Source: Paractinoplanes maris
GTDB taxonomy: Bacteria > Actinomycetota > Actinomycetes > Mycobacteriales > Micromonosporaceae
Direction of reading: 5' to 3'
DNA length: 64,000 nucleotides
Assembly (NCBI RefSeq): GCF_023544465.1
Contig: NZ_JALPVL010000012.1
Location: 306,498 to 370,497, forward strand
This document shows positions 7,711 to 16,113 of the stretch, piece by piece. The first letter of the stretch is position 1, and every line of letters begins with the position of its first letter. The notes beneath the pieces were generated by a model, which did no database searches, was not told the DNA's origin, and saw only the letters and a list, made by a program, of their open reading frames with translations. Made by a program: the position numbers and the translations under genes.

Positions 7711-9069
7711 ATGAGCTTGAGTGAGACCGATCTGCGCGCAGCCGTCGAGCGGGAGATGCCCGGAGTCCGTGCCGACCTGGAGCGGCTCGTCCGCATTCCG
7801 GGCATCGCCTTCGAGGGCTTCGACCACTCCCACGTCGAGCGGTCGGCCGAGGCCGTGGCCGAGCTGTTGCGGGGCTGCGGCCTCGACACGCAGGTTGTGG
7901 TGCGGGGCGGCCAGCCCGCCGTGATCGGTCGCAAGGCCGCTCCCGAGGGCGCGCCGACCGTGCTGCTCTACGCCCACCACGACGTCCAGCCCGCCGGTGA
8001 CCCGTCGCTCTGGACCAGCGACCCGTTCGAGCCGGTCGAGCGTGACGGCCGTCTCTACGGTCGCGGTGCCGCCGACGACAAGGCGGGCGTGATGGCCCAC
8101 GTCGCCGCGCTGCGCGCGTTCGGCGACCAGCTGCCGGTCGGGGTGGTCGTCTTCGTCGAGGGCGAGGAGGAGTTCGGGTCCGACTCGCTCGACGCGATCA
8201 TCGAGGAGTTCCTGGAGGAGCTGCGGTCCGACGTGATCGTGATCGCCGACTCCGGCAACTGGGACATCGGGCAGCCCGCCCTGACCACCTCGCTGCGCGG
8301 CGTGGTCAACCTCTTCGCCGAGGTCAAGGTGCTCAAGAGCGCGGTGCACAGCGGCATGTTCGGCGGCCCCGTGCCCGACGCGCTGACCACGCTGGCCCGC
8401 CTGCTGGCGACCCTGCACGACGAGAGCGGCGAGGTCGCGGTCGACGGGCTGGTCGGCCGTGAGGGCGCGAGCGTCGACTACCCGGCCGACCGCTTCCGGC
8501 ATGAGGCGGGCCTGCTCGACGGCGTCGAGCTGGTGGGCAAGGGCTCGATCACCGACCGGATCTGGACCAAGCCCTCGATCTCGGTCCTGGGCATCGACGC
8601 GCCCCGCACGTTCGAGGCGGCCAACGCTCTGCAGCCGTCGGCCAAGGCCAAGATCTCCGTACGACTGGCGCCGGGCGACGACCCCAAGTCGGCCTACGCC
8701 GCGGTGCGCGCCCACCTCGAGAAGCACGTGCCCTGGGGTGCGCACATCGAGGTGACGCTGGAGGCCGACGGCGAGCCCTGCGTGATCGACGCGACCGGCC
8801 CGGCGTACGAGGCCGCGCGCTCCGCCTTCCGCTCGGCGTGGGACGGCACCGCCCCGGTCGACATGGGCGTCGGCGGCTCGATCCCGTTCATCGCGACGTT
8901 CCAGCAGCTGTTCCCGCAGGCCGCGATCCTCGTCACCGGTGTCGAGGACCCGTATTCGGCGGCCCACGCCCCCGACGAGAGCCTGCACCTCGGCGAGTTC
9001 GAGCGCGTCTGCGTGGCCGAGGCCCTGCTCCTCAAGAACGTGGCGGAGACGGTTCCGACGACGAAGTAG
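7711..9069 (+). CDS. M20-family dipeptidase
   Basis: A 452-residue zinc metallopeptidase of the carnosinase/ArgE/DapE clan, acting on dipeptides or N-acyl amino acids in the cytosol. Visible metal and catalytic motifs are YAHHDVQPAG (residues ~89-98), GRGAADDKAG (bridging Asp), FVEGEEEFGS (general base Glu-Glu) and a C-terminal PYSAAHAPDE (last His ligand). The dimerisation domain lies between about residues 200 and 320. A TAGGAT box directly upstream suggests leaderless transcription. The next gene (a flavin monooxygenase) starts 10 bp after the stop, so co-transcription is likely. Confidence 0.92.
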   Translation: MSLSETDLRAAVEREMPGVRADLERLVRIPGIAFEGFDHSHVERSAEAVAELLRGCGLDTQVVVRGGQPAVIGRKAAPEGAPTVLLYAHHDVQPAGDPSLWTSDPFEPVERDGRLYGRGAADDKAGVMAHVAALRAFGDQLPVGVVVFVEGEEEFGSDSLDAIIEEFLEELRSDVIVIADSGNWDIGQPALTTSLRGVVNLFAEVKVLKSAVHSGMFGGPVPDALTTLARLLATLHDESGEVAVDGLVGREGASVDYPADRFRHEAGLLDGVELVGKGSITDRIWTKPSISVLGIDAPRTFEAANALQPSAKAKISVRLAPGDDPKSAYAAVRAHLEKHVPWGAHIEVTLEADGEPCVIDATGPAYEAARSAFRSAWDGTAPVDMGVGGSIPFIATFQQLFPQAAILVTGVEDPYSAAHAPDESLHLGEFERVCVAEALLLKNVAETVPTTK

Positions 9070-9079
9070 GGGGCGGCCG

Positions 9080-10558
9080 ATGGCCGAGCTGTCGTGTGAC
9101 GTGCTGGTGGTGGGTGCCGGTCCGACCGGACTGATGCTCGCCAACTGGCTGACCAGACTCGGGGTCGACGTGATCGTCACCGACGGCAAGGAAGGCCCGA
9201 CCCGCGAGTCGCGCGCCCTCGTCGTCCAGGCGCGCAGCCTCGAGATCTACGACCAGCTCGGCCTCGCCGATCAGGTGCTGGAAGCCGCGGGGCGGGCCGA
9301 CGCGGTCGCTCCCGGCTTCTACGACCGGTCGTTCGGCCGGATCCAGCTCGGCCCGCTCGGCGCGAACCGCACGCCCTACCCGTACCTGGAGGTTCTCGAG
9401 CAGAGCCGCAACGAGGAGATCCTCTACGCGAACCTGCAGAAGCTCGGCGCCGACGTTCGCTGGGAGACACCGGTCACGGTGGTCCGGCAGGTCGAGGACG
9501 GCGTCGAGGCGAAGGCCGGCAACGACACGGTGCGGGCCCGCTTCTGCGTCGGCTGCGACGGCTCGAACTCGGCCGTCCGCAAGGGCCGGCGGATCGCGTA
9601 CGAGGGCGTCACCAACCCGCACCGGTTCTACGTGATCGACGCGGTCGGGGTGGCCGGCCTGGTCGAGAACGCGATCAACGTACGGCCCGGCGGCTCCGAC
9701 TTCCTGCTCGCCTTCCCGATGCGCGGCCGCCACGCCTGGCGCCTGCTCGGCCTGGTGCGCGACGAGGACGGCGACGCCAAGCTGACCGAGGAGGACGTGC
9801 GCCCGCGGATCAAGGAGTTCGCGGTCACGTACGGCGACTCGCGCTGGTTCGCCACCTACAAGGTGCACCACCGGGTGGCCGCGACGTTCCGCGACGGGCC
9901 GTTCTTCCTGGCCGGGGACGCCGCCCACGTGCACTCCCCGGTCGGCGGCCAGGGCATGAACACCGGCATGCAGGACGCCCACAACCTGGCCTTCAAGCTG
10001 GCCGACGTGCTGCAGGGGCGCCGCAAGGACGCCTGGCTCGACCGCTACGAGGCCGAGCGCCGCCCGGTGGCGCAGACGCTGGTCGCCACGACCGACCGGG
10101 TCTTCGGCGCGATCACCTCGCAGCGGCCGATCGCGCGGATGCTGCGTCGCTTCGTCGTGCCGGTGGCGGCGCCGCTCGGTGTGCGCCTGGTGCCCCGGCT
10201 GTCCGGCGGCGGGCGCCTCTTCCAGTACGTGTCCCAGACCCGCATCCACTATTGGATGACGCCGAACGCGAAGGCGGCCTCGGGCGGCCGCCGGGATCCG
10301 GTCATCGGCCGGCGACTGCCCTGGACCGGCGGCAATTTCGAGGCGTTGCGCGATCTGCGGTGGCAGGTTCACGCGTACGGCGGAGTGACAACCGCCGACG
10401 TGCCGGACCTCGGCCTGCCGCTGCACGTCTTCCCGCCCGCGCCCGGCACCGGCCTGCAGCCGGGGAAGCTCTATCTGGTCCGCCCCGACGGCTTCGTCGC
10501 TGCTGAGGCGGCGGTTGCCGAGGCGGCGGGCGTCTTCCAGGCCCTGATGCGGAGCTGA
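9080..10558 (+). CDS. FAD-dependent aromatic hydroxylase/monooxygenase
   Basis: A 492-residue class A flavoprotein monooxygenase (PheA/TfdB/MhpA type). The N-terminal FAD fingerprint is VLVVGAGPTGLMLANWL (residues ~8-24). A DG motif follows the second strand (CVGCDGSNSAVRK), and the second FAD motif is FLAGDAAHVHSPVGGQGMNTGMQDAHNL (near residue 275). The C-terminal ~110 residues resemble the thioredoxin-like domain of phenol hydroxylases, possibly shortened. Family members hydroxylate aromatic rings or tailor polyketides using NAD(P)H. The substrate is unknown and no catabolic or biosynthetic cluster surrounds it. Confidence 0.9.
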   Translation: MAELSCDVLVVGAGPTGLMLANWLTRLGVDVIVTDGKEGPTRESRALVVQARSLEIYDQLGLADQVLEAAGRADAVAPGFYDRSFGRIQLGPLGANRTPYPYLEVLEQSRNEEILYANLQKLGADVRWETPVTVVRQVEDGVEAKAGNDTVRARFCVGCDGSNSAVRKGRRIAYEGVTNPHRFYVIDAVGVAGLVENAINVRPGGSDFLLAFPMRGRHAWRLLGLVRDEDGDAKLTEEDVRPRIKEFAVTYGDSRWFATYKVHHRVAATFRDGPFFLAGDAAHVHSPVGGQGMNTGMQDAHNLAFKLADVLQGRRKDAWLDRYEAERRPVAQTLVATTDRVFGAITSQRPIARMLRRFVVPVAAPLGVRLVPRLSGGGRLFQYVSQTRIHYWMTPNAKAASGGRRDPVIGRRLPWTGGNFEALRDLRWQVHAYGGVTTADVPDLGLPLHVFPPAPGTGLQPGKLYLVRPDGFVAAEAAVAEAAGVFQALMRS

Positions 10559-10631
10559 CTCACGCAGGGTCTCAGGGCGCTCGTCACGCAGAGCAAACCG
10601 GTGCGGGCGGTGATCTCGTCCTGTTAGGATA

Positions 10632-10647
10632 TCGAACATGCGTTCGA
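10632..10647 (+). promoter_or_regulatory. LexA/SOS box overlapping a start codon
   Basis: TCGAAC-ATGC-GTTCGA is a perfect match to the actinobacterial/Gram-positive SOS operator (TCGAAC-N4-GTTCGA). It overlaps the ATG at 10638 and lies directly after a TAGGAT -10 box at 10625-10630. LexA bound here would block transcription start. Confidence 0.85.
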
Positions 10648-10934
10648 ACAAGGTGCCTGCTTCGGTGTCTCTGATGGTGCGGCCGATGCCCGTCGGGCCG
10701 CGCGACGCGATCGATCGTCTTCACGTCCGTGACCGGTTGGAGTCCATCGCCCGGTTGCGGTCCGCGGTGCTCGCGATGGACCAGGTCGATGTCGCCGGCT
10801 GGGACGACGGCTCCCTGACCGATCATCTGGAGGAGCTCTCGGCCACCCTGTGCGCGATCGACGCCCAGGTGACGCGCGTGGCCGAGGCCGTGCGGGCCCG
10901 TGGCTTCCGCATCGAGGAGCCCCGGGCCGCCTGA
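10638..10934 (+). CDS. SOS-box small protein, DUF222/13E12-like N-terminal remnant
   Basis: A 98-residue helical protein. After a basic N-terminus it reads ARLRSAVLAMD, then a short acidic loop (WDDGSLTDHLEEL), then a second amphipathic helix ending in EAVRARGFRIEEP. This layout resembles the start of 13E12-repeat/DUF222-HNH proteins, which in actinobacteria often sit behind exactly this kind of SOS box. The HNH part is absent, so this may be a truncated relic or an independent small protein. Transcription looks leaderless: the -10 box is 7 nt before ATG. The stop is 39 bp before the DNA ligase gene on the same strand. Family assignment is from memory of the pattern only. Confidence 0.65.
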   Translation: MRSNKVPASVSLMVRPMPVGPRDAIDRLHVRDRLESIARLRSAVLAMDQVDVAGWDDGSLTDHLEELSATLCAIDAQVTRVAEAVRARGFRIEEPRAA

Positions 10935-10973
10935 CGTCCCGAAATTGTCAGGGGGTACTGCCAGGATGAGGGT

Positions 10974-12548
10974 GTGCGATTCGTAGAGCTGGCGGCGACC
11001 TCGGCGGCCGTGGCCGCGACCTCGGGGCGCAAGGCCAAGGTGGAGCTGGTGGCCGACGCCCTGCGGCGGCTCGACCGGGAGGAGATCGCCGCCGGCTCGG
11101 GTTATCTGGCCGGTGAGCTGCGGCAGCGACAGACCGGGGTGGGCTATGCGAGCCTGCGCGATCGACCGCCGCCGGCCGAGCAGGCGAGTCTCACCGTGGG
11201 GGCGGTCGATGCTCTCATCGCCGAGATCTCGGCGGTCGCCGGGTCGGGGTCACAGGCCAAGCGGCGAGAGCTGGTGGCCGCGCTGTTCGGGGCGGCCACC
11301 GCCGATGAGCAGCGGCTGCTGGTCGGGCTGTTCAGCGGCGAGCTGCGCCAGGGGGCCCAGGCCGGGTTGCTGGCCGACGCCATCGCCAAGGCGGCCGAGG
11401 TCCCGCTGACCGCTGTCCGGCGGGCGCTGCTGCTCTCGGGCGATCTCAAGCAGGTCGCGGTGGCCGCGCTCACCGGCGGGGCGGTCGCCCTGGCCGAGAT
11501 CACCTTGCGGGTGGGCACCCCGCTCACGCCGATGCTGGCCCAGAGCGCTCCCGACGTGGGCGCGGCGCTCCTGGCCACCGGCACGCCGGCGACGGTCGAC
11601 GTGAAGCTCGACGGCATCCGCATCCAGGTGCATCGCTCCGGTGACGACGTGCGGGTCTTCACCCGCAGCCTCGACGACATCACCGCCCGCATGCCCGAGG
11701 TGGTCGAGGCGGTCCGCAAACTGCCGCTGCGCGAGGTCGTGCTCGACGGCGAGGCGATGACCCTGGACGCCTCGGGCCGGCCCCGCCCCTTCCAGGAGAC
11801 GTCGAGCCGCGCCGCCACCCGCGGCGCCGCCAACCGCGGCGCCGCCAACCGCGGCGCCGCCACCGGTGCTGAGGGAGCAGATCGGCTCGCTCTGGTGCCG
11901 TTCTTCTTCGACATCCTCCACCTCGACGGCGCCGACCTGCTCGACGAGCCGGGCCGGGTGCGGTGGCAGGCGCTGGCCGAGGCCCTCCCGGCCGAGCTGT
12001 TGGTCGGCCGCACGTCGGTGACCAGCGAGGAGGAGGCCGCGGCCGCCTTCGCTGCTGCGCTCGCCGCGGGTCAGGAGGGCGTCGTCATCAAAGCGAGCGA
12101 GGCGCCCTACGACGTCGGCCGGCGCGGGTCGGCCTGGGTCAAGGTCAAACCGCGGCACACCCTCGACCTGGTGGTCCTGGCCGTCGAGTGGGGGCACGGC
12201 CGTCGCAAGGGCTGGCTGTCCAACCTGCATCTGGGCGCCCGCGACCCCGAGACGGGCGGGTTCGTGATGCTCGGCAAGACGTTCAAGGGCCTCACCGACG
12301 AACTGCTGCGCTGGCAGACCGAGCGCTTCCAGCAGCTGGCCACCGGCGACGACGGCTGGGTCGTGCGGGTGCGGCCCGAGCAGGTTGTCGAGATCGCCTT
12401 CGACGGGGTGCAGACCTCGCCGCGATATCCGGGCGGGGTTGCCCTGCGCTTCGCGCGCGTGCTCCGCTACCGCGACGACAAGCCCGCCGCCGAGGCCGAC
12501 ACCATCGACATGGTCCGTGCGATCGGCAGCTTCCCCCGCCCCGACTAG
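10974..12548 (+). CDS. ATP-dependent DNA ligase (LigB type)
   Basis: A 524-residue protein sealing nicks with ATP. It has an N-terminal DNA-binding domain (residues ~1-190), a nucleotidyltransferase domain with motif I VDVKLDGIRIQVH (Lys near 207 is the AMP acceptor), motif III FFFDILHLDG, motif IV EGVVIKA and motif V WVKVKPRHTLDLVVLAVEWGHGRR. An OB-fold follows and ends with EIAFDGVQTSPRYPGGVALRFARVLRYRDDK. Length and order match mycobacterial LigB-like repair ligases rather than LigD, since no polymerase or nuclease domain is fused. GTG start, no ribosome site; CAGGAT 6 nt upstream suggests leaderless expression. It lies 39 bp behind the SOS-box gene. A 15-bp repeat lengthens a linker (residues ~280-298). 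Confidence 0.93.
   Translation: MRFVELAATSAAVAATSGRKAKVELVADALRRLDREEIAAGSGYLAGELRQRQTGVGYASLRDRPPPAEQASLTVGAVDALIAEISAVAGSGSQAKRRELVAALFGAATADEQRLLVGLFSGELRQGAQAGLLADAIAKAAEVPLTAVRRALLLSGDLKQVAVAALTGGAVALAEITLRVGTPLTPMLAQSAPDVGAALLATGTPATVDVKLDGIRIQVHRSGDDVRVFTRSLDDITARMPEVVEAVRKLPLREVVLDGEAMTLDASGRPRPFQETSSRAATRGAANRGAANRGAATGAEGADRLALVPFFFDILHLDGADLLDEPGRVRWQALAEALPAELLVGRTSVTSEEEAAAAFAAALAAGQEGVVIKASEAPYDVGRRGSAWVKVKPRHTLDLVVLAVEWGHGRRKGWLSNLHLGARDPETGGFVMLGKTFKGLTDELLRWQTERFQQLATGDDGWVVRVRPEQVVEIAFDGVQTSPRYPGGVALRFARVLRYRDDKPAAEADTIDMVRAIGSFPRPD
11807..11863 (+). repeat. 15-bp tandem repeat in the ligase gene
   Basis: CGCGGCGCCGCCAAC is repeated about three times with a degenerate fourth copy, encoding RGAAN units. 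It lies between motifs Ia and III, in a surface loop of the ligase. The reading frame is kept. Confidence 0.85.
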
Positions 12549-12640
12549 CTCACCGGCGGGGTGAGGCCGGTCGTGGGGAAGAACGGGCAACCGATGCCGG
12601 CTGCTGAGGCACGTTCGCCACCCAGGCGCGCCATCCGTGA

Positions 12641-13633
12641 TCAGTCCAGCGACTGGCTGCCCTCGCGGGCACGGTCGGCATCCGTGACCCGGTCACCTTG
12701 GGTGGCGGCCGCGGCGGCCCGCTTGCGGTCGGCTTCCTCGACCCGGTCGCCGGGTGCGTCGCGTCGGCGGTCGGCTTCCTCGACCCGGTCGCCGCGTGCG
12801 TCGCGTCGGCGGTCGGCCTCGTCGACCCGATCGCCGCCGCGCGGCGTGCGGGGCTGGGCGGCCGAGCGGTCACCGGCCGGCTCGGGGCCGTGGGCCTCTT
12901 TGCGGGCGTAATAGACGTAGGCAGCCAGCGCCATGGCGGCGAAGAGCCACCACTGCACGGCATAGCCGCCGTTCTGCCACGCGTCCTCGTGGTCGATCGG
13001 GATGCGCGTGAAGGCCTCGTCGTTGGCCGGCGTCTGCTCGGTCAGCAGCACATAGGCCCCGTACACGGGGTAGGGCATCTCGGGCGCGAGCCGGGACAGT
13101 GAGATCCGCCGCGTGTCCAGCCGGCCGTCCCGGCGCTCGACCGCCACGGGTCGGCTTTCCGACAGGTGCACCTGGCCGACCACTGTCACGTCACCGCTGG
13201 GCGCGGGCGGCACCACCGGCGCGGCCAGGGCCCCGCCGGGCGGCGCCGGCACCCAGCCCCGGTCGACCAGCACCGCCGTGCCGTCGGTCAGCACGAGCGG
13301 CGTGACGATCTCGAAGCCCACCTCGCCGTCGACCGTGCGGCCCCGGGCCTGAATCTCGTGCGACGGGTCGTATCGACCGGAAACCGTCACTTTTGTCCAG
13401 GCCAAATCCTTGCCCGGAGCCGCTCCGGCCGCGCCCGGCGCTGTCGGCCGGATCAGGGCCGAGGTCAGCGGGACGGCCGCTATCGAGTCAGCGGCGTCGA
13501 TGCGATCGTTGATCGCGCTGCGTTCCTCGTAACGCCTCAGCTGCCAGTTGCCGAGCATCACCATGACCACCGCGGCGGCCACCGCCAGCGCGGCCGCGGC
13601 CAGCCAGCGCGGACTCAGCAGGAAGCGGTACAC
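12641..13633 (-). CDS. SURF1 family protein with repeat tail
   Basis: A 330-residue membrane protein of the SURF1/Shy1 family, which assists haem a insertion and cytochrome c oxidase assembly. The N-terminal helix ALAVAAAVVMVMLGNWQL (residues ~15-32) is followed by the family pattern GNWQLRRYEER. The extracytoplasmic domain has VSGRYDP, VLVDRGWVP and VVGQVHLSE, and the second helix is VQWWLFAAMALAAYVYYARKE (near 230-250). The last ~64 residues are a charged cytoplasmic tail of GDRV(E/D)EADRRRDA repeats not typical of the family. It converges on the ligase and diverges from cobB. Confidence 0.9.
   Translation of the reverse strand: MYRFLLSPRWLAAAALAVAAAVVMVMLGNWQLRRYEERSAINDRIDAADSIAAVPLTSALIRPTAPGAAGAAPGKDLAWTKVTVSGRYDPSHEIQARGRTVDGEVGFEIVTPLVLTDGTAVLVDRGWVPAPPGGALAAPVVPPAPSGDVTVVGQVHLSESRPVAVERRDGRLDTRRISLSRLAPEMPYPVYGAYVLLTEQTPANDEAFTRIPIDHEDAWQNGGYAVQWWLFAAMALAAYVYYARKEAHGPEPAGDRSAAQPRTPRGGDRVDEADRRRDARGDRVEEADRRRDAPGDRVEEADRKRAAAAATQGDRVTDADRAREGSQSLD
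12698..12835 (-). repeat. 42-bp repeat in the SURF1 tail
   Basis: Three close copies of a 42-bp unit encode GDRVEEADRRRDA plus Pro or Arg, with a degenerate fourth (GDRVTDADRAREG) after an Ala-rich spacer. The unit length is a multiple of three, so the frame is preserved whatever the copy number. Confidence 0.85.
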
Positions 13634-13854
13634 GCAACGAGGCTACCCGTCGCCCGGCCGGCGCCGACCGCAGCCGGGTACTGTCCCTCTCCGACCACCG
13701 GATCCGGCCGGCCGGGGGAAACGCCGGACCGCCCGGCCGACGGGACACCGTGCCGGCAGGTCCGCGAGACACCAGACACACCACAGCCACACAAGCGATG
13801 CCGGCGGCGGGGGAGACACCCAGGCCGGTCGAGGAAAGGCCCGGGAGATCCACG

Positions 13855-15324
13855 ATGAGCGCCCAGCCCCGCCTGGTCGTCAGCGCCCCCGCCTCGGGGC
13901 ACGGCAAGACCGCGATCGCGGTCGGCCTGCTGTCAGCCTGTGCGGCCCGCGGCCTCCCGGTGGCCGGTTTCAAGGTCGGCCCCGATCACACCGACGCCGC
14001 GTACCTCGGTCTGGCCGCCGGCCGTCCCGGCCGCAACCTCGACCCCCGGCTGGTCGGCGCGCAGCGCATCGCCCCGCTCTTCCAGCACGGTGCGACCGGC
14101 ACGCAGCTGTCGGTGATCGAGGGGGCGATGGGTCTCTTCGACTCGCTCACCGGTCAGCCCGAGATCGACGGCACGTCGGCCGTCGCCGCCGTGCTGCGCG
14201 CGCCGGTCGTCCTGGTGGTCGACGTCGCCTCGATGGGTCACTCGCTGGCCGCCCTGGTGCACGGCTTCCGCATGTTCGACGAGATGGTGCACCTGGGCGG
14301 GGTCATCCTCAACCGGGTCGCCTCGCCGCGGCACGAGCAGATGCTGCGCACCGCGCTCGACGACATCGGCATGCCCGTGCTGGGCGCGCTGCGCCGCGGT
14401 GACCTGCCCAACGTCCTGCCCGCTCGCGCACACGGTCCGGTGCCGGTCGCGCACCGTACGGTCGAGGCGATCCGCGCGGTGCGCCGGTTGGGTGAGGCGG
14501 TGGCCGGCGGTCTCGACCTCGACCGGATCGTGGCCCTGGCCGCTTCCGCGCCCGCGCTGCCGGGCCCGCTGTGGACCCCGGCCGAGGCGGCCGGTGGCGA
14601 GGCGTTCGACCAGCGGCCGGTGGTCGCGCTGGCCGGCGGGCCGGGCGCTCCTTACACGTACGTCGAGACGGCCGAGCTGCTCACCGCGGCCGGCGCCGAC
14701 GTAGCGGTCGTCGACCCGCTGCGCGACGAGTGCCTGCCGGCCGGCACCCGGGCGCTGGTCGTCGGGTCCGGCCTGCCCGAGGGGTATGCCGAGGAGCTGT
14801 CGGCCAACCGCCGGCTGTGCACCTCGGTCGCCCAGTTCGCGGCGGACGGCTGGCCGGTGATCGCCGAGGGGGTGGCGCTGCCGTGGCTCGGCCGCGATCT
14901 CGACGGTCGTCCGATGTGCGGGGTACTCGACGCCACGGCCGTGACCGGCGAGCCGACCGTCGCCGGCTATCGCGAGGCCACCGCGCCGGCCACCTCACCG
15001 CTGGCACCGGCCGGGGCCCGCATCACCGGCTACAAACAGCACCGGGCCATCGTCACGCCGCGTGCCGGTGCCGTGCCCGCCTGGACCTGGTCGGGCGGCA
15101 ACCCGGAGGGCTTCGTCTGGCGTCAGGTCCACGCCTCGCAACTGGGTCTGCACTGGGCCGCCGCCCCCGAGATCGCCCAGCGGGTCGTGTCGGCCGCGAT
15201 CGCCGGTCCAGCCCCGCTGCTGCCCCCGATCCCGCTGCGCCCCACGTCGCCGCAGGCTCAGCCGCACGCTCCGGCGCCGCTCGCGATCAACCTGAACGAC
15301 ACCGTGGACATCACCACGTCCTGA
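13855..15324 (+). CDS. cobB: cobyrinic acid a,c-diamide synthase CobB/CbiA, glutaminase Cys missing
   Basis: A 489-residue ATP-dependent amidase of the corrin ring. The synthetase part has APASGHGKTAIAVGL (residues ~10-24), FKVGPDHTDAAYL and EGAMGLFDS. The glutaminase-like part should read AEC-x-GL-x-YL, but here it is VIAEGVALPWLGRDLDG: the nucleophile cysteine is Gly339. The matching LGLHWA histidine near the C-terminus remains, and DGRPMCGVLDATA is preserved. The enzyme may use free ammonia or another subunit, or be a paralogue of a second CobB. ATG at 13855 is preferred because an upstream in-frame extension lacks homology. A 221-bp leader separates it from divergent SURF1; I could not identify a B12 riboswitch in it. 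Confidence 0.85.
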   Translation: MSAQPRLVVSAPASGHGKTAIAVGLLSACAARGLPVAGFKVGPDHTDAAYLGLAAGRPGRNLDPRLVGAQRIAPLFQHGATGTQLSVIEGAMGLFDSLTGQPEIDGTSAVAAVLRAPVVLVVDVASMGHSLAALVHGFRMFDEMVHLGGVILNRVASPRHEQMLRTALDDIGMPVLGALRRGDLPNVLPARAHGPVPVAHRTVEAIRAVRRLGEAVAGGLDLDRIVALAASAPALPGPLWTPAEAAGGEAFDQRPVVALAGGPGAPYTYVETAELLTAAGADVAVVDPLRDECLPAGTRALVVGSGLPEGYAEELSANRRLCTSVAQFAADGWPVIAEGVALPWLGRDLDGRPMCGVLDATAVTGEPTVAGYREATAPATSPLAPAGARITGYKQHRAIVTPRAGAVPAWTWSGGNPEGFVWRQVHASQLGLHWAAAPEIAQRVVSAAIAGPAPLLPPIPLRPTSPQAQPHAPAPLAINLNDTVDITTS

Positions 15325-15501
15325 CGGCGCGGACACGTCGGGACGACGATCGTCAAGCCGGATTGCGTCCCGAAGCAAGATCGAAATGTCGGAATGCCTG
15401 ACTCCGGGAAGCATCCGTGAAAACGCCCTTCACCGTGCGGGAAACTGTCGCACCCCAGCCGTAACGTGGGGTTAACAAGCACGACGTGAAGGAGGATGGC
15501 C

Positions 15502-16113
15502 GTGGCCGATCGTGTTCCTCTGGATTTCGACTCGCCGGTGCGGGTTCTGCGGGCCTTGCTGCTCGGCGTCGACGACGGTGAGCTGGCCAATCCCACACCC
15601 TGCCCCGGGTGGAGCGTCGCCACCCTCCTCGACCATCTGATGGGCCTGTCCGTGGCCTTCACCCAGGCCGCCCACAAACGCGTCGACGGTCCCGCCACCT
15701 CCTCCGCGCCCGAGCCCTCGGCCCAGCATCTGACCCGCCACTGGCGCAGCCGCCTGCCGGTCCTGCTGGAGGACCTGGCCAATTCCTGGAAGGATCCGGC
15801 CGCCTGGACGGGCACGTCCCAGGCCGGCGGCGTCACCATGCCGGCCGCCGCGCTGGGCCACGTGGCGATGAATGAGCTGATCATGCACAGCTGGGATCTG
15901 GCCCGGGCCACCGGTCAGGAATACTTCGTCGACCCGCGCACGCTCGAGCCACTCATCGAGTTCCTGGCGCAGGGCTCCGACGAGGGCACGCCCGGCCTGT
16001 TCGGTCCGGTCGTGCCGATCGACGACGAGGCCACCCTGCTCGACCAGGCGCTCGCCCTCACCGGTCGCGACGCCAAGTGGCGCCCGCCGCGCCGGCGACG
16101 GGCCGCCGCCTAG
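15502..16113 (+). CDS. TIGR03086-like DinB/mycothiol-maleylpyruvate isomerase-fold protein
   Basis: A 203-residue four-helix-bundle protein. The metal-binding histidines of the DinB/MDMPI fold appear in PCPGWSVATLLDHLMGL (near 31-47) and HVAMNELIMHSWDLARATG (near 116-134). Family members are metal-dependent, often mycothiol-linked enzymes; the reaction here is unknown. GTG at 15502 is preferred to ATG at 15496 because GAAGGAGG (15488-15495) touches the ATG but lies 6 nt from the GTG. The stop shares the CTAG tetranucleotide with the convergent PBP gene. Confidence 0.85.
   Translation: MADRVPLDFDSPVRVLRALLLGVDDGELANPTPCPGWSVATLLDHLMGLSVAFTQAAHKRVDGPATSSAPEPSAQHLTRHWRSRLPVLLEDLANSWKDPAAWTGTSQAGGVTMPAAALGHVAMNELIMHSWDLARATGQEYFVDPRTLEPLIEFLAQGSDEGTPGLFGPVVPIDDEATLLDQALALTGRDAKWRPPRRRRAAA

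Noticed and set aside
13634..13854. Possible cobalamin riboswitch ahead of cobB
   Set aside because: GGGGGAAAC-GCCGG and GGCCCGGGAGATCC vaguely resemble parts of the B12 element, but the B12 box and the conserved core loops are not found in order. A covariance-model scan would decide.
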